Assembly (NCBI GenBank): GCA_013822265.1
Contig: PNKD01000005.1
Span: 1-64,000, forward strand
Direction: 5' to 3'
DNA length: 64,000 bases
Source: Leptothrix sp. (in: b-proteobacteria)
GTDB taxonomy: Bacteria > Pseudomonadota > Gammaproteobacteria > Burkholderiales > Burkholderiaceae_C
Part shown: piece after piece, positions 49,659 to 59,116 of the stretch
Numbering within the stretch: the stretch's first letter is position 1
Layout: each line of letters begins with the position of its first letter
Notes under the pieces: generated by a model
Told to the model about the DNA's origin: nothing
Seen by the model: the letters and a program-made list of their open reading frames with translations, nothing else
Databases searched by the model: none
Made by a program: the position numbers and the translations under genes

Positions 49659-50597
49659 ATGCAGGTCTTCGACACCACGCACACGCGCGCCGCCCTGCCC
49701 TTCGAGCGCCTGATCCCGGCGCTGCACCGCATGTTCACCGCCGGCGCCGAGGTGCCGCCGCGCCAGGTGCTGCAGGTCGACGTACCGGGCGGCACGGCCT
49801 TCACCTCGCTGATCATGGCGGCCTGGCAGGCGGGCCGGGCCTACGGCGTGAAGGTCGTGAACATCGCGCCCGGCAACGCCGCGCGCGGGCTGCCGGGGCT
49901 GCACGCCAGCTACCTGCTGCACGACGCCACCACCGGCGTGCCGCTGGCGTTGATCGACGGCGACGAGATCACCGCGCGCCGCACCGCCGCGGCGTCGGCG
50001 CTGGCGGCCTCGTTCCTGGCGCGGGCCGACGCCGCACACCTGCTCGTCGTCGGCGCCGGGCGCGTGGCGCGGCTGCTGCCCGCGGCCTACCGCTGCGTGC
50101 GGCCCCTCCGGCGCGTGACGGTGTGGGCGCGCTCGCCTGCCGCGGCCTCCGCGCTGGCCGCCGAATGGCGGGGCCAGGGCTTCGATGCCGACGCCACGAC
50201 CGATCTCGCGCACGCCGTGGCCGCCGCCGACCTCGTGAGCTGCGCCACGCTGGCCACGGCCCCGCTGGTGCAGGGCGGCTGGCTGCGCGGCGGCAGCCAC
50301 CTCGACCTCATCGGCAGCTTCACGCCGGCGATGCGCGAGGCCGACGACGATTGCTTTCGCGGCGCCAGCCTCTTCGTCGACACGCCCGAGGCGCTGGCCA
50401 AGAGCGGCGAGCTGCTCGGGCCGATGTCGCGCGGCGTGTTCACCGAGCGCGACATCCGGGGCACGCTGGCCGGGCTGTGCCGCGGCGACGTCGGCGGGCG
50501 CGCGAACGACACCGAACGCACGGTCTTCAAGTCGGTCGGCAGCGCGCTCGAGGACCTGGCCGCGGCAATGCTGGTGGCCCTGGCCGACCGCCCCTGA
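49659..50597 (+). CDS. ornithine cyclodeaminase / mu-crystallin family reductase
   Basis: 312-aa protein of the OCD/CRYM family. FTSLIMAAWQAGRAYGVKVVNI carries the substrate Lys, ALIDGDEITARRTAAASALAASFLAR is the strongest family block, and HLLVVGAGRVARLL is a Rossmann loop. Relatives include ornithine cyclodeaminase and 1-pyrroline-2-carboxylate (or 1-piperideine-2-carboxylate) reductases; the last is more common in this kind of genome. An ATG three codons upstream is equally possible. It is divergent from diaA and begins the block that separates diaA from yraN. Confidence 0.88.
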   Translation: MQVFDTTHTRAALPFERLIPALHRMFTAGAEVPPRQVLQVDVPGGTAFTSLIMAAWQAGRAYGVKVVNIAPGNAARGLPGLHASYLLHDATTGVPLALIDGDEITARRTAAASALAASFLARADAAHLLVVGAGRVARLLPAAYRCVRPLRRVTVWARSPAAASALAAEWRGQGFDADATTDLAHAVAAADLVSCATLATAPLVQGGWLRGGSHLDLIGSFTPAMREADDDCFRGASLFVDTPEALAKSGELLGPMSRGVFTERDIRGTLAGLCRGDVGGRANDTERTVFKSVGSALEDLAAAMLVALADRP

Positions 50598-50690
50598 CGG
50601 CGCGCGCCGTGCGAGCGAAAGCGCCGCCGGGTCGCGCGTCCGATTGAGCCGGCGCAAACGCGGCACGCCGGCTGCCGTTACGGTGGCGCC

Positions 50691-53558
50691 GTGGATGCCC
50701 CCGTGGTGCAGGCCCAGGCGCGGCTGCTGGCCGTGGTGGGTGCGCTGTTGCGCGAGTTGCGCGGTGTCGATGCCCCCGCGGGCCTGGACGACGCACTGGA
50801 AGCCACGCTGGGCATAGACAGCCTGGCGCGCATGGAGTTGATGGTGCGCCTGGAGCGGGCCTTCGACGTGCGCCTGCCCGAAGCCCTGGTGCAGCAGGCG
50901 CAGACGCCGCGCGATCTGCTGCGCGCGCTGCAGGCCGGCATGCCGGCCAGTGCGGCCGGGCCGCCGCCTGTGGTCGAGCCCGTGCCGGCGCCCCCCGCGG
51001 CTGCACCACCCGAGGCGAGCCTTCAGTCCGCGCCAGCCCATGCGCAGACGATGCTTGAGGTATTGCGCTGGCAGGCCCAGGCGCGGCCGCAGCACGCGCA
51101 TGTGCGGCTGCTCGACGCCGAGGGCGGCGCCGCCGTGCTGACCGCCGCACAGCTGCTGCAGCGCGGGCGCGCCGTGGCGCGCGGCCTGCGCCAGCGCGGC
51201 CTGGCCGAGAGCGACTGCGTGGCGCTGATGCTGCCCACGGGCCACGAGTTTTTCGTCGCCTTCGCCGGCATCTGGCTGGCCGGCGGCGTGCCGGTGCCGA
51301 TCTACCCGCCGCTGCGCGCCGCGCAGATCGAAGACCACCTGCGGCGCCAGGCGCGCATCCTGGACAACGCCGGCGCCGTGCTGCTAATCGCCGACGCGCG
51401 CACCCAGCCGGCCGCGCGCCTGCTGCGCGCCGGCGCCGGCGCGCTGCGCGGCGTGGCCACGGTGGCGCAGCTCGAGGCCGCTGGCGGGCCGGCAGCGGCA
51501 GAAGCGACGCCGGAGCCGGCATCTGCCGGCGACGCCGCGCGCCGCGCCGGCGACATCGCGCTGCTGCAGTACACCTCGGGCAGCACCGGCCAGCCCAAGG
51601 GCGTGGTGATGACGCACGCCAACCTGCTGGCCAGCATCCGCGCCATGGCCGCCGGCGTCGAAGCGCGCCCGGGCGATGTCTTCGTCAGCTGGCTGCCGCT
51701 GTACCACGACATGGGGCTGATCGGCGCCTGGATGGGCAGCCTGTACGTCGGCATGTCGCTGGTGCTGATGGCGCCGCAGGACTTTCTTGCCCGGCCGGCG
51801 CGCTGGCTGCACGCCCTCCATGCCCACCGCGGCACGATCTCGGCGGCGCCCAACTTCGCCTACGAGATCGTGGCCGGCAAGCTGGGCGACGCCGAACTGC
51901 AGGGCCTGGACCTGCGCAGCTGGCGCGCCGCCTTCAACGGCGCCGAGCCGGTGCAGGCGGCGACGCTGCGGCGCTTCGCCGAACGCTTTGCGCGCCACGG
52001 CTTCGACCCGCACGCGATGCTGCCGGTTTACGGGCTGGCCGAGACCGGCCTGGGCCTGACCTTCCCGCCGCTGGGCCGCGGCCCCAAGGTCGACACCATA
52101 GACCGCGCCGCGCTGCGCAGCCGGCGCCGCGCGGTGGCGGTGGCCGGCAGTGCCGGCGATCGCGGCCTGCTGCAGGTCGTCAGCTGCGGCGTGCCGCTGC
52201 CCGGCCACGAGGTGCGCGTCGTCGACGCGCGCGGCGCCGAAGCGCCCGAGCGCTGCGAGGGGCGGGTCGAGTTCCGCGGCCCGTCGGCCACGCCGGGCTA
52301 CTACCGCAACCCCGAGGCCACGCGGGCGCTGTTCGACGGCGACTGGCTCGACACCGGCGACGTCGGCTACATCGCCCAGGGCGAGCTCTACCTGACCAGC
52401 CGCGTCAAGGACCTGATCATCCGCGGCGGCCACAACATCCACCCCTACGAGCTGGAAGAGGCGGTGGGCGCCCTGCCCGGCGTGCGCAAGGGCTGCGTGG
52501 CCGTGCTCGGCGCGGCCGATGCCACCAGCGCCACCGACCGCGTCGTCGTCGTCGCCGAGACCCACGAGGCCGACGAGGCCCGCCGCACCGCGCTGCGCGC
52601 GCGCATCGCCGAACTTGCACTCACGTTGCTGGGCATGCCGGCCGACGAGGTGATGCTGGTGCCGCCGCACAGCGTGCCCAAGACCTCGAGCGGCAAGATC
52701 CGCCGCGCCGCCTGCCGCGAGCTCGTCGAGCGGCGCGCGCTGAGCGCGCCGCGGCGCGCGCTGTGGCTGCCGCTGGCCCGGCTGGGCGCGAGCGCGGCGG
52801 CGATGCGCGTGCGCGCCGCGCTGCTGGTGGCGCGCGCGGCGCTGTACGCGGCCTGGCTGTGGCTGCTGTTCGCGCTGGGCGCGCTGGCCGCGACCGCGAC
52901 GCTGAGCTGGTTGCCGGGCCTGGTGCGGCGCCAGCGCGTGGCGCGCCGGCTGGCGCGCGCGCTGCTGGCGGCGTCGGGCTTGCCGCTGCAGGTCGGCGGC
53001 GCCGAGCACCTGCAGGGCGTGCGCCCTATGGTCGTCGTCGCCAACCACGCCAGCTACCTCGACTGGCTGCTGCTGACGGCGCTGCTGCCGGCGCAGGTGT
53101 GCGCGGTGGCCAAGCGTGAGCTCGGCCGCCGCGCGGCGCTGGGCTGGCTGCTGCGGCGCGTGGGCGTGCGCTTCGTTGCCCGCGACGACGTGCAGGGCGG
53201 CGTCGAAGACAGCCGCCGCCTGCGCGACGCCGCCGCGCACGGCGTTTCGCTGGCCTTCTTTCCCGAAGGCACGCTGAGCCGCGAGCCGGGGCTGCGGCCC
53301 TTCCACATGGGGGCCTTCATCGTCGCCGCCGACAGCGGCCTGCCGCTGCTGGTGCTGAGCCTGCGTGGCACGCGCTCGGTGCTGCGCGACGGCAGCTGGT
53401 GGCCACGCCGCCATGCGCTGGTGGTGCAGGCCCATGCGCCGCTGGCACCGCAGGGCCCCGGCTGGCAAGGCGCGCTGGCGCTGCGCGACGCCGCACGCCG
53501 CATCCTGGCCGCCGAGTGCGGCGAGCCCGACCGGGCCGCCCCCCAAGGCCCGGCCTGA
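50691..53558 (+). CDS. fused acyl carrier protein / AMP-ligase / PlsC acyltransferase
   Basis: 955 aa with three activities in one chain. Residues about 5-85: an acyl carrier domain with the phosphopantetheine Ser44 in GIDSLARMEL. Residues about 110-690: a fatty acyl-AMP ligase (LLQYTSGSTGQPKGVVMTH, SWLPLYHDMGLIG, VYGLAETGLG, LDTGDVGYI, ending SSGKIRR). Then a hydrophobic segment (LYAAWLWLLFALGALAATAT) and a PlsC acyltransferase with ANHASYLDWLLL and FFPEGTLSR. It probably activates a fatty acid, loads it on its own carrier and transfers it to a lyso-lipid or other acceptor at the membrane. GTG start. It converges with the patatin gene (16 bp gap). Confidence 0.9.
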   Translation: MDAPVVQAQARLLAVVGALLRELRGVDAPAGLDDALEATLGIDSLARMELMVRLERAFDVRLPEALVQQAQTPRDLLRALQAGMPASAAGPPPVVEPVPAPPAAAPPEASLQSAPAHAQTMLEVLRWQAQARPQHAHVRLLDAEGGAAVLTAAQLLQRGRAVARGLRQRGLAESDCVALMLPTGHEFFVAFAGIWLAGGVPVPIYPPLRAAQIEDHLRRQARILDNAGAVLLIADARTQPAARLLRAGAGALRGVATVAQLEAAGGPAAAEATPEPASAGDAARRAGDIALLQYTSGSTGQPKGVVMTHANLLASIRAMAAGVEARPGDVFVSWLPLYHDMGLIGAWMGSLYVGMSLVLMAPQDFLARPARWLHALHAHRGTISAAPNFAYEIVAGKLGDAELQGLDLRSWRAAFNGAEPVQAATLRRFAERFARHGFDPHAMLPVYGLAETGLGLTFPPLGRGPKVDTIDRAALRSRRRAVAVAGSAGDRGLLQVVSCGVPLPGHEVRVVDARGAEAPERCEGRVEFRGPSATPGYYRNPEATRALFDGDWLDTGDVGYIAQGELYLTSRVKDLIIRGGHNIHPYELEEAVGALPGVRKGCVAVLGAADATSATDRVVVVAETHEADEARRTALRARIAELALTLLGMPADEVMLVPPHSVPKTSSGKIRRAACRELVERRALSAPRRALWLPLARLGASAAAMRVRAALLVARAALYAAWLWLLFALGALAATATLSWLPGLVRRQRVARRLARALLAASGLPLQVGGAEHLQGVRPMVVVANHASYLDWLLLTALLPAQVCAVAKRELGRRAALGWLLRRVGVRFVARDDVQGGVEDSRRLRDAAAHGVSLAFFPEGTLSREPGLRPFHMGAFIVAADSGLPLLVLSLRGTRSVLRDGSWWPRRHALVVQAHAPLAPQGPGWQGALALRDAARRILAAECGEPDRAAPQGPA

Positions 53559-53574
53559 GCACTGGCGGCGCGGC

Positions 53575-56500
53575 TCAGCGCGGCGGGCCGCCGGCCCGCC
53601 GGTGCGCGCGCTCGCGCGCGGCCTGCAGCACCTCCTGCGCCTTCCTCAGCCGGCGCATCGACGCGCGCCGCAAACGGTCGACGAGCTGTCGCGAGAAGGC
53701 ATTCAGCATCACCAGCGCCAGCACCAGCAGCGCCGGCCACAGCGCCAGCTTCAGCCGCGCCGCAGCCTCCAGGTCGGCAGGCCGCGGCGGCGGCACGCCC
53801 AGGGGCGGCGCCCCGGCCCAGGGGTCGATCTGCCGCCACAGCAGCGCCAGCGCCTCGCCCGTGCCGCCGGCGCTCCACCACACCGCCGCGAGCACGATGC
53901 CCAGCATCGCCAGCGTGCCGCCCCAGGGCTGCATCAGCAGCCACAACGCCACGCAGGCCGCCGCCAGTTGCGCGAAGGCGATCTTGTCGAGCAGCCACAG
54001 CCCGCCCAGCAGCAGCGCCAGCAGCAAGGCGCCCAGGCGCGCGCTGCGCAGCAGCGTGGCGCCGAAGACGCCGGCCAGCAGCGCCCAGCCCAACCCCAGC
54101 GCCGCGCCGGGCAGCTTTTCGACGAGCAACCCCGCCGCCACCAGTGCACCGCCTATGCCCAGCGCCGCGCCTTCCAGCGCCGCCGCGGTGCCGCTGGCGT
54201 GCGACAGGCGGTTGGCCATCCAGTACAGCAGGCGCAGCGGCCATTCGGTCAGCTTGAACAGCACGTTGAGCGCGTTCAGCCCGCCATGGCGCGACGACAG
54301 CGCGGCGTGCGCGGTGGCCAGGCCGTGGCTGCTGGTGCGCGTGAAGAGGTCGGTGCCCACCTGCTGGGCCAGGCTCTCGCCGCCGAGCAGGTTGTTCTCG
54401 ATCAGGGCCTGCACGTCTTCCGGTGCGGGCGCCGCAGGTTTGCCTGCGGGCGCCACGCGCGCCAGCAGTGGCACGCCGGCTTGCGCCGAGGGCGGCGCGC
54501 CGCTGTCGCGCTCGGCGATCAGGCTGGTGGCGATCTCAGGCAGCTCGCGCCGCAGCGCCTCGAGCTGCAGCCGCCGCGTCAGCGCCGTGGCGCTGTGTTC
54601 CAGCACCGGCGGCGGCACGGTCGAGGCCTGGTCCAGCCAGGCCAGTTCGCGCGTGATGGCGGGCTCGTCGGCGTCCCACAGGCGCTGCAGGTAGGGCCGG
54701 ATCTCGATCTCGGCACCGTCGACCGCGAGGCTGCGCAGGCAAGCCCTGACGTAGGTGGCTGCACTCTGCGGCCCGCGGCCGTCGCCGCACTCCACCTGTC
54801 GCAAGCCGTAGCGGCGCTGCATCGCGTCGGCGTTGAGCGCGATGCGCACGGCGCGGTCGATGCCGTCCAGGCAGCCGAAGGTCCAGTCGTTGGCGCGCCA
54901 CGACCGCTTGTAGAAGGCGCCGAAGTGCGCCAGCTGCATGCCGTTGAGCTTGAGCGCGGGGTCGCTGCCGCCGCCCAGCGCCGACTTCAGCCGCGCGCTG
55001 ATCTGCATCACCTCGGCGCGAGCACCCGGCCCCATGCGGCGCGAGCCGGCGCTGACCTCGAAGACCTCCAGCGCCAGCACGCGCCAGGCCAGGCGGTCGA
55101 GCGGGTCGGCCGCGTCGTGGTCGGGCAGCGGCGTGAAGAGGTAGGCGTGGATGGCGCGCATCTCGACCAGCGCTTCCTCGACATCGGCCCGCCCCGTCGG
55201 CCGGCGGTGCGCGGCCAGGATGGCCGCCATCGTCGGCTCGAGTTCCGCCAGCAGCTTGAACAGCGCACGCGCGTCGGCTTCGTTGTCGCCCTGAACCTGC
55301 GTTTCGATGGCCTCGTCGGCGCCCAGCAGGTCAGCCAGCAGGCCCAGCGCCAGTGCCCGCGACGGCCGCTCGCCGCCCTCGCGGCGCCAGGCCGCGATCA
55401 GCGCCGCGAAACCCGCGCGCCCGACGCGGCCCGCCGAGGCGTCGGCGAGGCGGCGGCGCCCGCGCAGCCTGCCCGCCAGTGTGTAGGCCTGCTGCCACTT
55501 GGGCTGCAGTGAATCGTCGCCTACGCGCTGGCCTCGCGCCTGCCGTGCCAGGCGCGCCGGGCTGTCGGCGCGGTCCAGCACCAGCCAGTCGTCGCTGCGC
55601 GGCGGCGGCGTGGCCCCCATTGCCGGGCCCGACACCACGGCGCCGTCGGCCTGCGTCCAGCGCCCGACCAGGGCATGCAGGCGTTGTGTACGGCGCAGCA
55701 ACTCGGCCGTGAGGTCGGCGACGAACTCCAGCGCGTACAGCCCCCACTGCCACTGCGCGGCGCCCAGCAGCGGCGCGCGCGGCTCGAAGCGGCGCGGCAC
55801 GCGCGACGCCCACTGCCGGCGCAAGCCGTCGAGCTGACGCTGCTCGTCGGCGGTGAAACGCTGGTTGGCCCACAGTGCCGGTTCGCGCTGGCTGCTGGCG
55901 CGCCAAGTGCTGGCCAGCCATTGCCGCGTGGCACGGCGCATGCCGTCGTGGCCCGGGCCCACCGTGCCGCCTTGGGCCAGCGCAGCCTCGGTCTCGTCGA
56001 GCAGGTAGTCGATGACGCCGTCGACGCGGCGCGCCCGGTAGGCGGGCAGCAGCGTCCCGGCCTGCGCCAGCATCGCCGCGGCCTGCACATGCTGCATCGC
56101 GCCGACGATGCGGCGCCAGCGCCGCGCGGCACGGTCGTTGTGTTCACGCAGCTCGGCCATGTGGCTGGCGATGGACTGCGAGCCGGGGATGCCCACCAGG
56201 CTGCGCCAGGCCACCTGGGCCATGGTCGGCGCCACCAGCTTGCGGTGCTCGTCACGTTCGCGCGGCGCCGCGGCCGCGGCCGGGTCGGGCACGACGTAGG
56301 CCAGCACACGCCGCGTGTTGCCCTGCGCGGGCAGGCGCGCAATGCCCTCGAGCGCGGCCTCGAAGGGCTTGTTGTCGAGGATGCCGCCATCGAGCAGGTA
56401 ACGCAGGTCCGGCTCGCCCGGCGTGCCCGGCTCGCCGGCCACTTCCTTGGGCAGCCGCACCCTGAGCCGAGGCGCCTGCGCGTCCTTGAAGGGCGCGGCC

Positions 56501-57231
56501 TTGGCGTCGTACAACGCCGGCTCGAAAGCCACCGGGAACGACGCCGTGGCGCGCGCCGCGAAGGCCAGCTGGTCGACGATCTGCGGGTCGGCGAAGGCGT
56601 CGGTGTCGCCGTCGCCCTGGCGGTCGAAGCGCCACAGCGCGCGGTGCACGGTGTCTTCGACGACCTCGCCGAAGTCGTCCAGCCGCCGGTGGCCCTGGCC
56701 GTCGAGCAGCGTCGAGGTCAGGCTCAGCAGCACGGGCACGGCGTCGGGCGCGGCGCGCTCGCCTTGCGCCAGCCCGGCCAGCGCGTCGCGGATCCTGGGC
56801 AGGAACCAGTCGTCGCCGCGCAGCATCGACGCCGGCTCCTTTTCATCGGGGTCGCGCAGCAGGCGCTCGAGGCCGGCGGTGTCGAGCCAGACGTCGCGCA
56901 GCGCATAGAGGCTGCGGTCGTGGATCTGCGCCAGCGCCAGCGCCGCGCCGTTGATGCCGCCGGCGCTGGTACCGCTGATGACGTCGATGCGCGCCGCGGT
57001 GCCGGTGAGCTCGAGCAGGCCGCGGTAGACGGGGTGCGTCTCGCGCACCAGGCGGTTGAGCTCGAAGGCCACGCCGCCCATCCACACCGCCAGGCTGACG
57101 CCGCCGTTGAGCACCAGCGCCAGGCGCAGTTCCTCGGTGCGTTCGGCCGCGGCCGCGGGGCCGCCCGGTGGGGCTGCGGCTGGTGCGGCTGGCGCGGCCT
57201 GCATGGCTGGCGTGGCTCGATCACTCATCAC
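53575..57231 (-). CDS. giant patatin-like protein with C-terminal membrane helices
   Basis: 1218-aa protein of the patatin-related (DUF3376) group. The N-terminal phospholipase core has the oxyanion loop LVLNGGVSLAVWMGGV, nucleophile Ser89 in ISGTSAGGINGAAL and the dyad Asp281 in YLLDGGILDNKPFE, so it should be a lipid acyl hydrolase. A long helical middle follows (about 300-960), then five or six transmembrane segments (about 1000-1180; LGIGGALVAAGLLVEKL, LLLALLLGGLWLLDKIAF, LWPALLVLALVMLNAF) and a basic C-terminus. GAGGAG lies just before the ATG-ATG start. It is 31 bp after the M20 peptidase gene, likely one operon, and converges with the acyltransferase gene. Confidence 0.9.
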   Translation of the reverse strand: MMSDRATPAMQAAPAAPAAAPPGGPAAAAERTEELRLALVLNGGVSLAVWMGGVAFELNRLVRETHPVYRGLLELTGTAARIDVISGTSAGGINGAALALAQIHDRSLYALRDVWLDTAGLERLLRDPDEKEPASMLRGDDWFLPRIRDALAGLAQGERAAPDAVPVLLSLTSTLLDGQGHRRLDDFGEVVEDTVHRALWRFDRQGDGDTDAFADPQIVDQLAFAARATASFPVAFEPALYDAKAAPFKDAQAPRLRVRLPKEVAGEPGTPGEPDLRYLLDGGILDNKPFEAALEGIARLPAQGNTRRVLAYVVPDPAAAAAPRERDEHRKLVAPTMAQVAWRSLVGIPGSQSIASHMAELREHNDRAARRWRRIVGAMQHVQAAAMLAQAGTLLPAYRARRVDGVIDYLLDETEAALAQGGTVGPGHDGMRRATRQWLASTWRASSQREPALWANQRFTADEQRQLDGLRRQWASRVPRRFEPRAPLLGAAQWQWGLYALEFVADLTAELLRRTQRLHALVGRWTQADGAVVSGPAMGATPPPRSDDWLVLDRADSPARLARQARGQRVGDDSLQPKWQQAYTLAGRLRGRRRLADASAGRVGRAGFAALIAAWRREGGERPSRALALGLLADLLGADEAIETQVQGDNEADARALFKLLAELEPTMAAILAAHRRPTGRADVEEALVEMRAIHAYLFTPLPDHDAADPLDRLAWRVLALEVFEVSAGSRRMGPGARAEVMQISARLKSALGGGSDPALKLNGMQLAHFGAFYKRSWRANDWTFGCLDGIDRAVRIALNADAMQRRYGLRQVECGDGRGPQSAATYVRACLRSLAVDGAEIEIRPYLQRLWDADEPAITRELAWLDQASTVPPPVLEHSATALTRRLQLEALRRELPEIATSLIAERDSGAPPSAQAGVPLLARVAPAGKPAAPAPEDVQALIENNLLGGESLAQQVGTDLFTRTSSHGLATAHAALSSRHGGLNALNVLFKLTEWPLRLLYWMANRLSHASGTAAALEGAALGIGGALVAAGLLVEKLPGAALGLGWALLAGVFGATLLRSARLGALLLALLLGGLWLLDKIAFAQLAAACVALWLLMQPWGGTLAMLGIVLAAVWWSAGGTGEALALLWRQIDPWAGAPPLGVPPPRPADLEAAARLKLALWPALLVLALVMLNAFSRQLVDRLRRASMRRLRKAQEVLQAARERAHRRAGGPPR

Positions 57232-57262
57232 GGCTCCTCAGCGGCGCGTCCGCCGCGGCGGT

Positions 57263-58459
57263 TCAGCCGCGCTGCAGCGCTTGCAGCGCGTGGCGGTAGA
57301 TGCGGTAGACGGGGGCGATGCTGTCCAGCGCGACGGCTTCGTCGGCAGCGTGGATGTGCCGGTACTGCACGCCGAAGCCGCACAGCGCCGGCACGCCCAG
57401 GCTGGCGAGGTAGTTGCCGATGTTCGAGGGCCCGACGACGACGGTGGGCAGGTCGAGCGCCAGTTCGGTGCGCGCGGCTTCGCGCAGCGCCGTCACCAGC
57501 GGGTGGGTGTCGGCAACCTGGTAGGCCGGCCAGCCGGCGTGCCAGGTGACGGCGGTGGCCGGCGCGGCGCCGCGGCCGGCGTCGGCATCCCGCACCGCGC
57601 TCTCGACCAGCGCACGCGCCGCGGCGGCGTCGAAGGCCGGCGTGAGGCGCAGGTCGAGCCGCAGCTCGCACAGGTCGGGCACCTGGCTGAAGCCGTCGCC
57701 GCCGCCGTGGATGCCGGTCCAGGTGAGCTGTGGCGGCAGCGGGAAGGTCTCGCCGCCGGCCGGCAGCCTGGCCGCGGCGAGCACCCGCGCCAGCGCCAGC
57801 GCACGATCGATGGCGTTGACGCCGCGCTGGCGCGAGGCGCCCGAGTGCGCGGCGACGCCGTGCACCGCCAGCCGCGCGCGCAGGAAGCCGCGGCCACCGG
57901 TGACGATGCGCTCCATGCCCGGGTAGCCGATGATCACGCCGTCGGGCCGCGGCGGCGGCCCCCCCTCGAACGGGTGGTCGAAGAAGGCGCGCGCGCCGCC
58001 GAAGCCGCCGCTGTGCTCGTCGAGGTCGAAGAGCACGCCCAGGCGGCCGGCAAAGGCGGCCGGCGCGGCGGCGAACTCGTGCAGCAGGTGGGCGAATAGC
58101 GCCACGCCGGCCTTGGAGTCGGCGCTGCCGCGGCCGTGCAGCCAGCCGTCGGCCACGGCCGCGCTGGTGGGTGGCCGCGCCCAGCTGGCGGGGTTGCCGA
58201 AGCCGGCGGTGTCCAGCGTGGCGTCGAGCACCGTCCAGGGGCCGGCGCCGGCGCTGCCCTGCACCTCGGCATACAGGCCCAGCGGCTCGCCGCCCGGCCC
58301 GCGCAGCGCCTGAAAGGTGAGCCCGCGGTCCCTCAGCCAGCCCGCCATGCAGCCCAGCACCGGCGCCAGGTCGTCCTCGACGGCACGGCTGGGGATGCGC
58401 ACCAGATCGCGCAGCAACACGACGATCGAGTCGCAGGGGACGGCGGCAGCAGGCCTCAT
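57263..58459 (-). CDS. M20-family metallopeptidase with altered metal site
   Basis: 398-aa peptidase/deacylase of the M20 (ArgE/DapE/carboxypeptidase) family. Seen: the bridging Asp in GRGSADSKAGVALF, the catalytic/metal acidic box LFDLDEHSGGFGGA, the dimerisation domain with VHGVAAHSGASRQRGVNAI, and the last ligand His in YRHIHAADEAV. The first metal motif, usually G-H-x-D, reads ATLDTAG here, so the His ligand is replaced. The enzyme may bind one metal only or be a non-hydrolytic member. It is divergent from the cyclic-nucleotide-binding gene and 31 bp before the patatin gene, which it probably co-expresses with. Confidence 0.85.
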   Translation of the reverse strand: MRPAAAVPCDSIVVLLRDLVRIPSRAVEDDLAPVLGCMAGWLRDRGLTFQALRGPGGEPLGLYAEVQGSAGAGPWTVLDATLDTAGFGNPASWARPPTSAAVADGWLHGRGSADSKAGVALFAHLLHEFAAAPAAFAGRLGVLFDLDEHSGGFGGARAFFDHPFEGGPPPRPDGVIIGYPGMERIVTGGRGFLRARLAVHGVAAHSGASRQRGVNAIDRALALARVLAAARLPAGGETFPLPPQLTWTGIHGGGDGFSQVPDLCELRLDLRLTPAFDAAAARALVESAVRDADAGRGAAPATAVTWHAGWPAYQVADTHPLVTALREAARTELALDLPTVVVGPSNIGNYLASLGVPALCGFGVQYRHIHAADEAVALDSIAPVYRIYRHALQALQRG

Positions 58460-58555
58460 CGGATTTCATTCTGCCGCAGGGGCGCCGGCGCTGGGTGGCT
58501 GCCGGGCCATCGCACGAGGGGGGTTCGGTGGCCTCCCGCAGGCCAGTGTGCCCGC

Positions 58556-58693
58556 ATGGATACGCCGCCCAGCACCGCCACCCCCGCCAGCGCGCACTGC
58601 ATGAGCTGCCCGCGCTGGCCGAACGCGCCGCCGACCTGCTGCGCACGTCGCAGACGCGGCTGCCGCTGAACCCGCAACGGGGCGGGCCAGGTC
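58556..58693 (+). pseudogene. frame-disrupted N-terminus of the cyclic-nucleotide-binding gene
   Basis: The ATG at 58556 opens MDTPPSTATPAS, but that frame soon stops. In the next frame the DNA reads as a natural helix, ALHELPALAERAADLLRTSQ then TRLPLNPQRG, and the protein then returns to the first frame at VVAHMGLVS. So a +1 and a -1 shift would join one continuous protein. Either two compensating indels, sequencing errors, or a shortened real gene starting at 58694. The 95 bp before it, to the M20 start, shows no gene. Confidence 0.5.
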
Positions 58694-59116
58694 GTGGCGC
58701 ACATGGGCCTGGTCAGCTGCGCCGCCGGCGCCACCGTGCTGCGTGAAGGCGAAGGCGCGCGCTCGTTGCACATGCTGCTGCTCGAGGGCGAGGTGCAGAT
58801 CGAGATGCACGGCATCGATGCCGGCGAGGAGCTCCCGCTGGCGGTGCTGGGGCCGGGTGGCATCATCGGCGAGATGTGGCTGCTGGACGGCACGCCGCGC
58901 TCGGCCCCCTGCACCGCGCTGAGCGCGGTGACGGCCGCGGCGCTGACGCGCAAGGGCCTGGAGCTGCTGATCGAGCAGCAGCCGCGCACCGCGGCCAAGC
59001 TGCCGCTGGGCGTGGCGCGGCGCCTGGCCGACCGGCTGCGCGGCATGGGCCAGCACGTGCACAGGTACGCCAACCTGATGGCCTCGACGAGCTCGCGTTT
59101 CGGCGACGGGCCTTGA
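58694..59116 (+). CDS. cyclic-nucleotide-binding domain protein
   Basis: 140 aa in the open part. A single CNBD jelly roll: VSCAAGATVLREGEGARSLHMLLLEGEVQIEM, then the phosphate-binding cassette region GGIIGEMWLLDGTPRSAPCTA, then helices ELLIEQQPRTAAKLPLGVARRLADRLRGM. No DNA-binding domain follows, so it is not a Crp-type regulator but a stand-alone sensor or a partner subunit. The GTG start at 58694 is the first available in frame; the real protein may begin near 58556 (see previous entry). It is convergent with yraN (25 bp gap). Confidence 0.75.
   Translation: MAHMGLVSCAAGATVLREGEGARSLHMLLLEGEVQIEMHGIDAGEELPLAVLGPGGIIGEMWLLDGTPRSAPCTALSAVTAAALTRKGLELLIEQQPRTAAKLPLGVARRLADRLRGMGQHVHRYANLMASTSSRFGDGP

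Noticed and set aside
58136-58669. Plus-strand coding region leading into the cyclic-nucleotide gene
   Set aside because: Most of it is antisense to the M20 peptidase; only the part after 58556 can belong to the CNBD gene.
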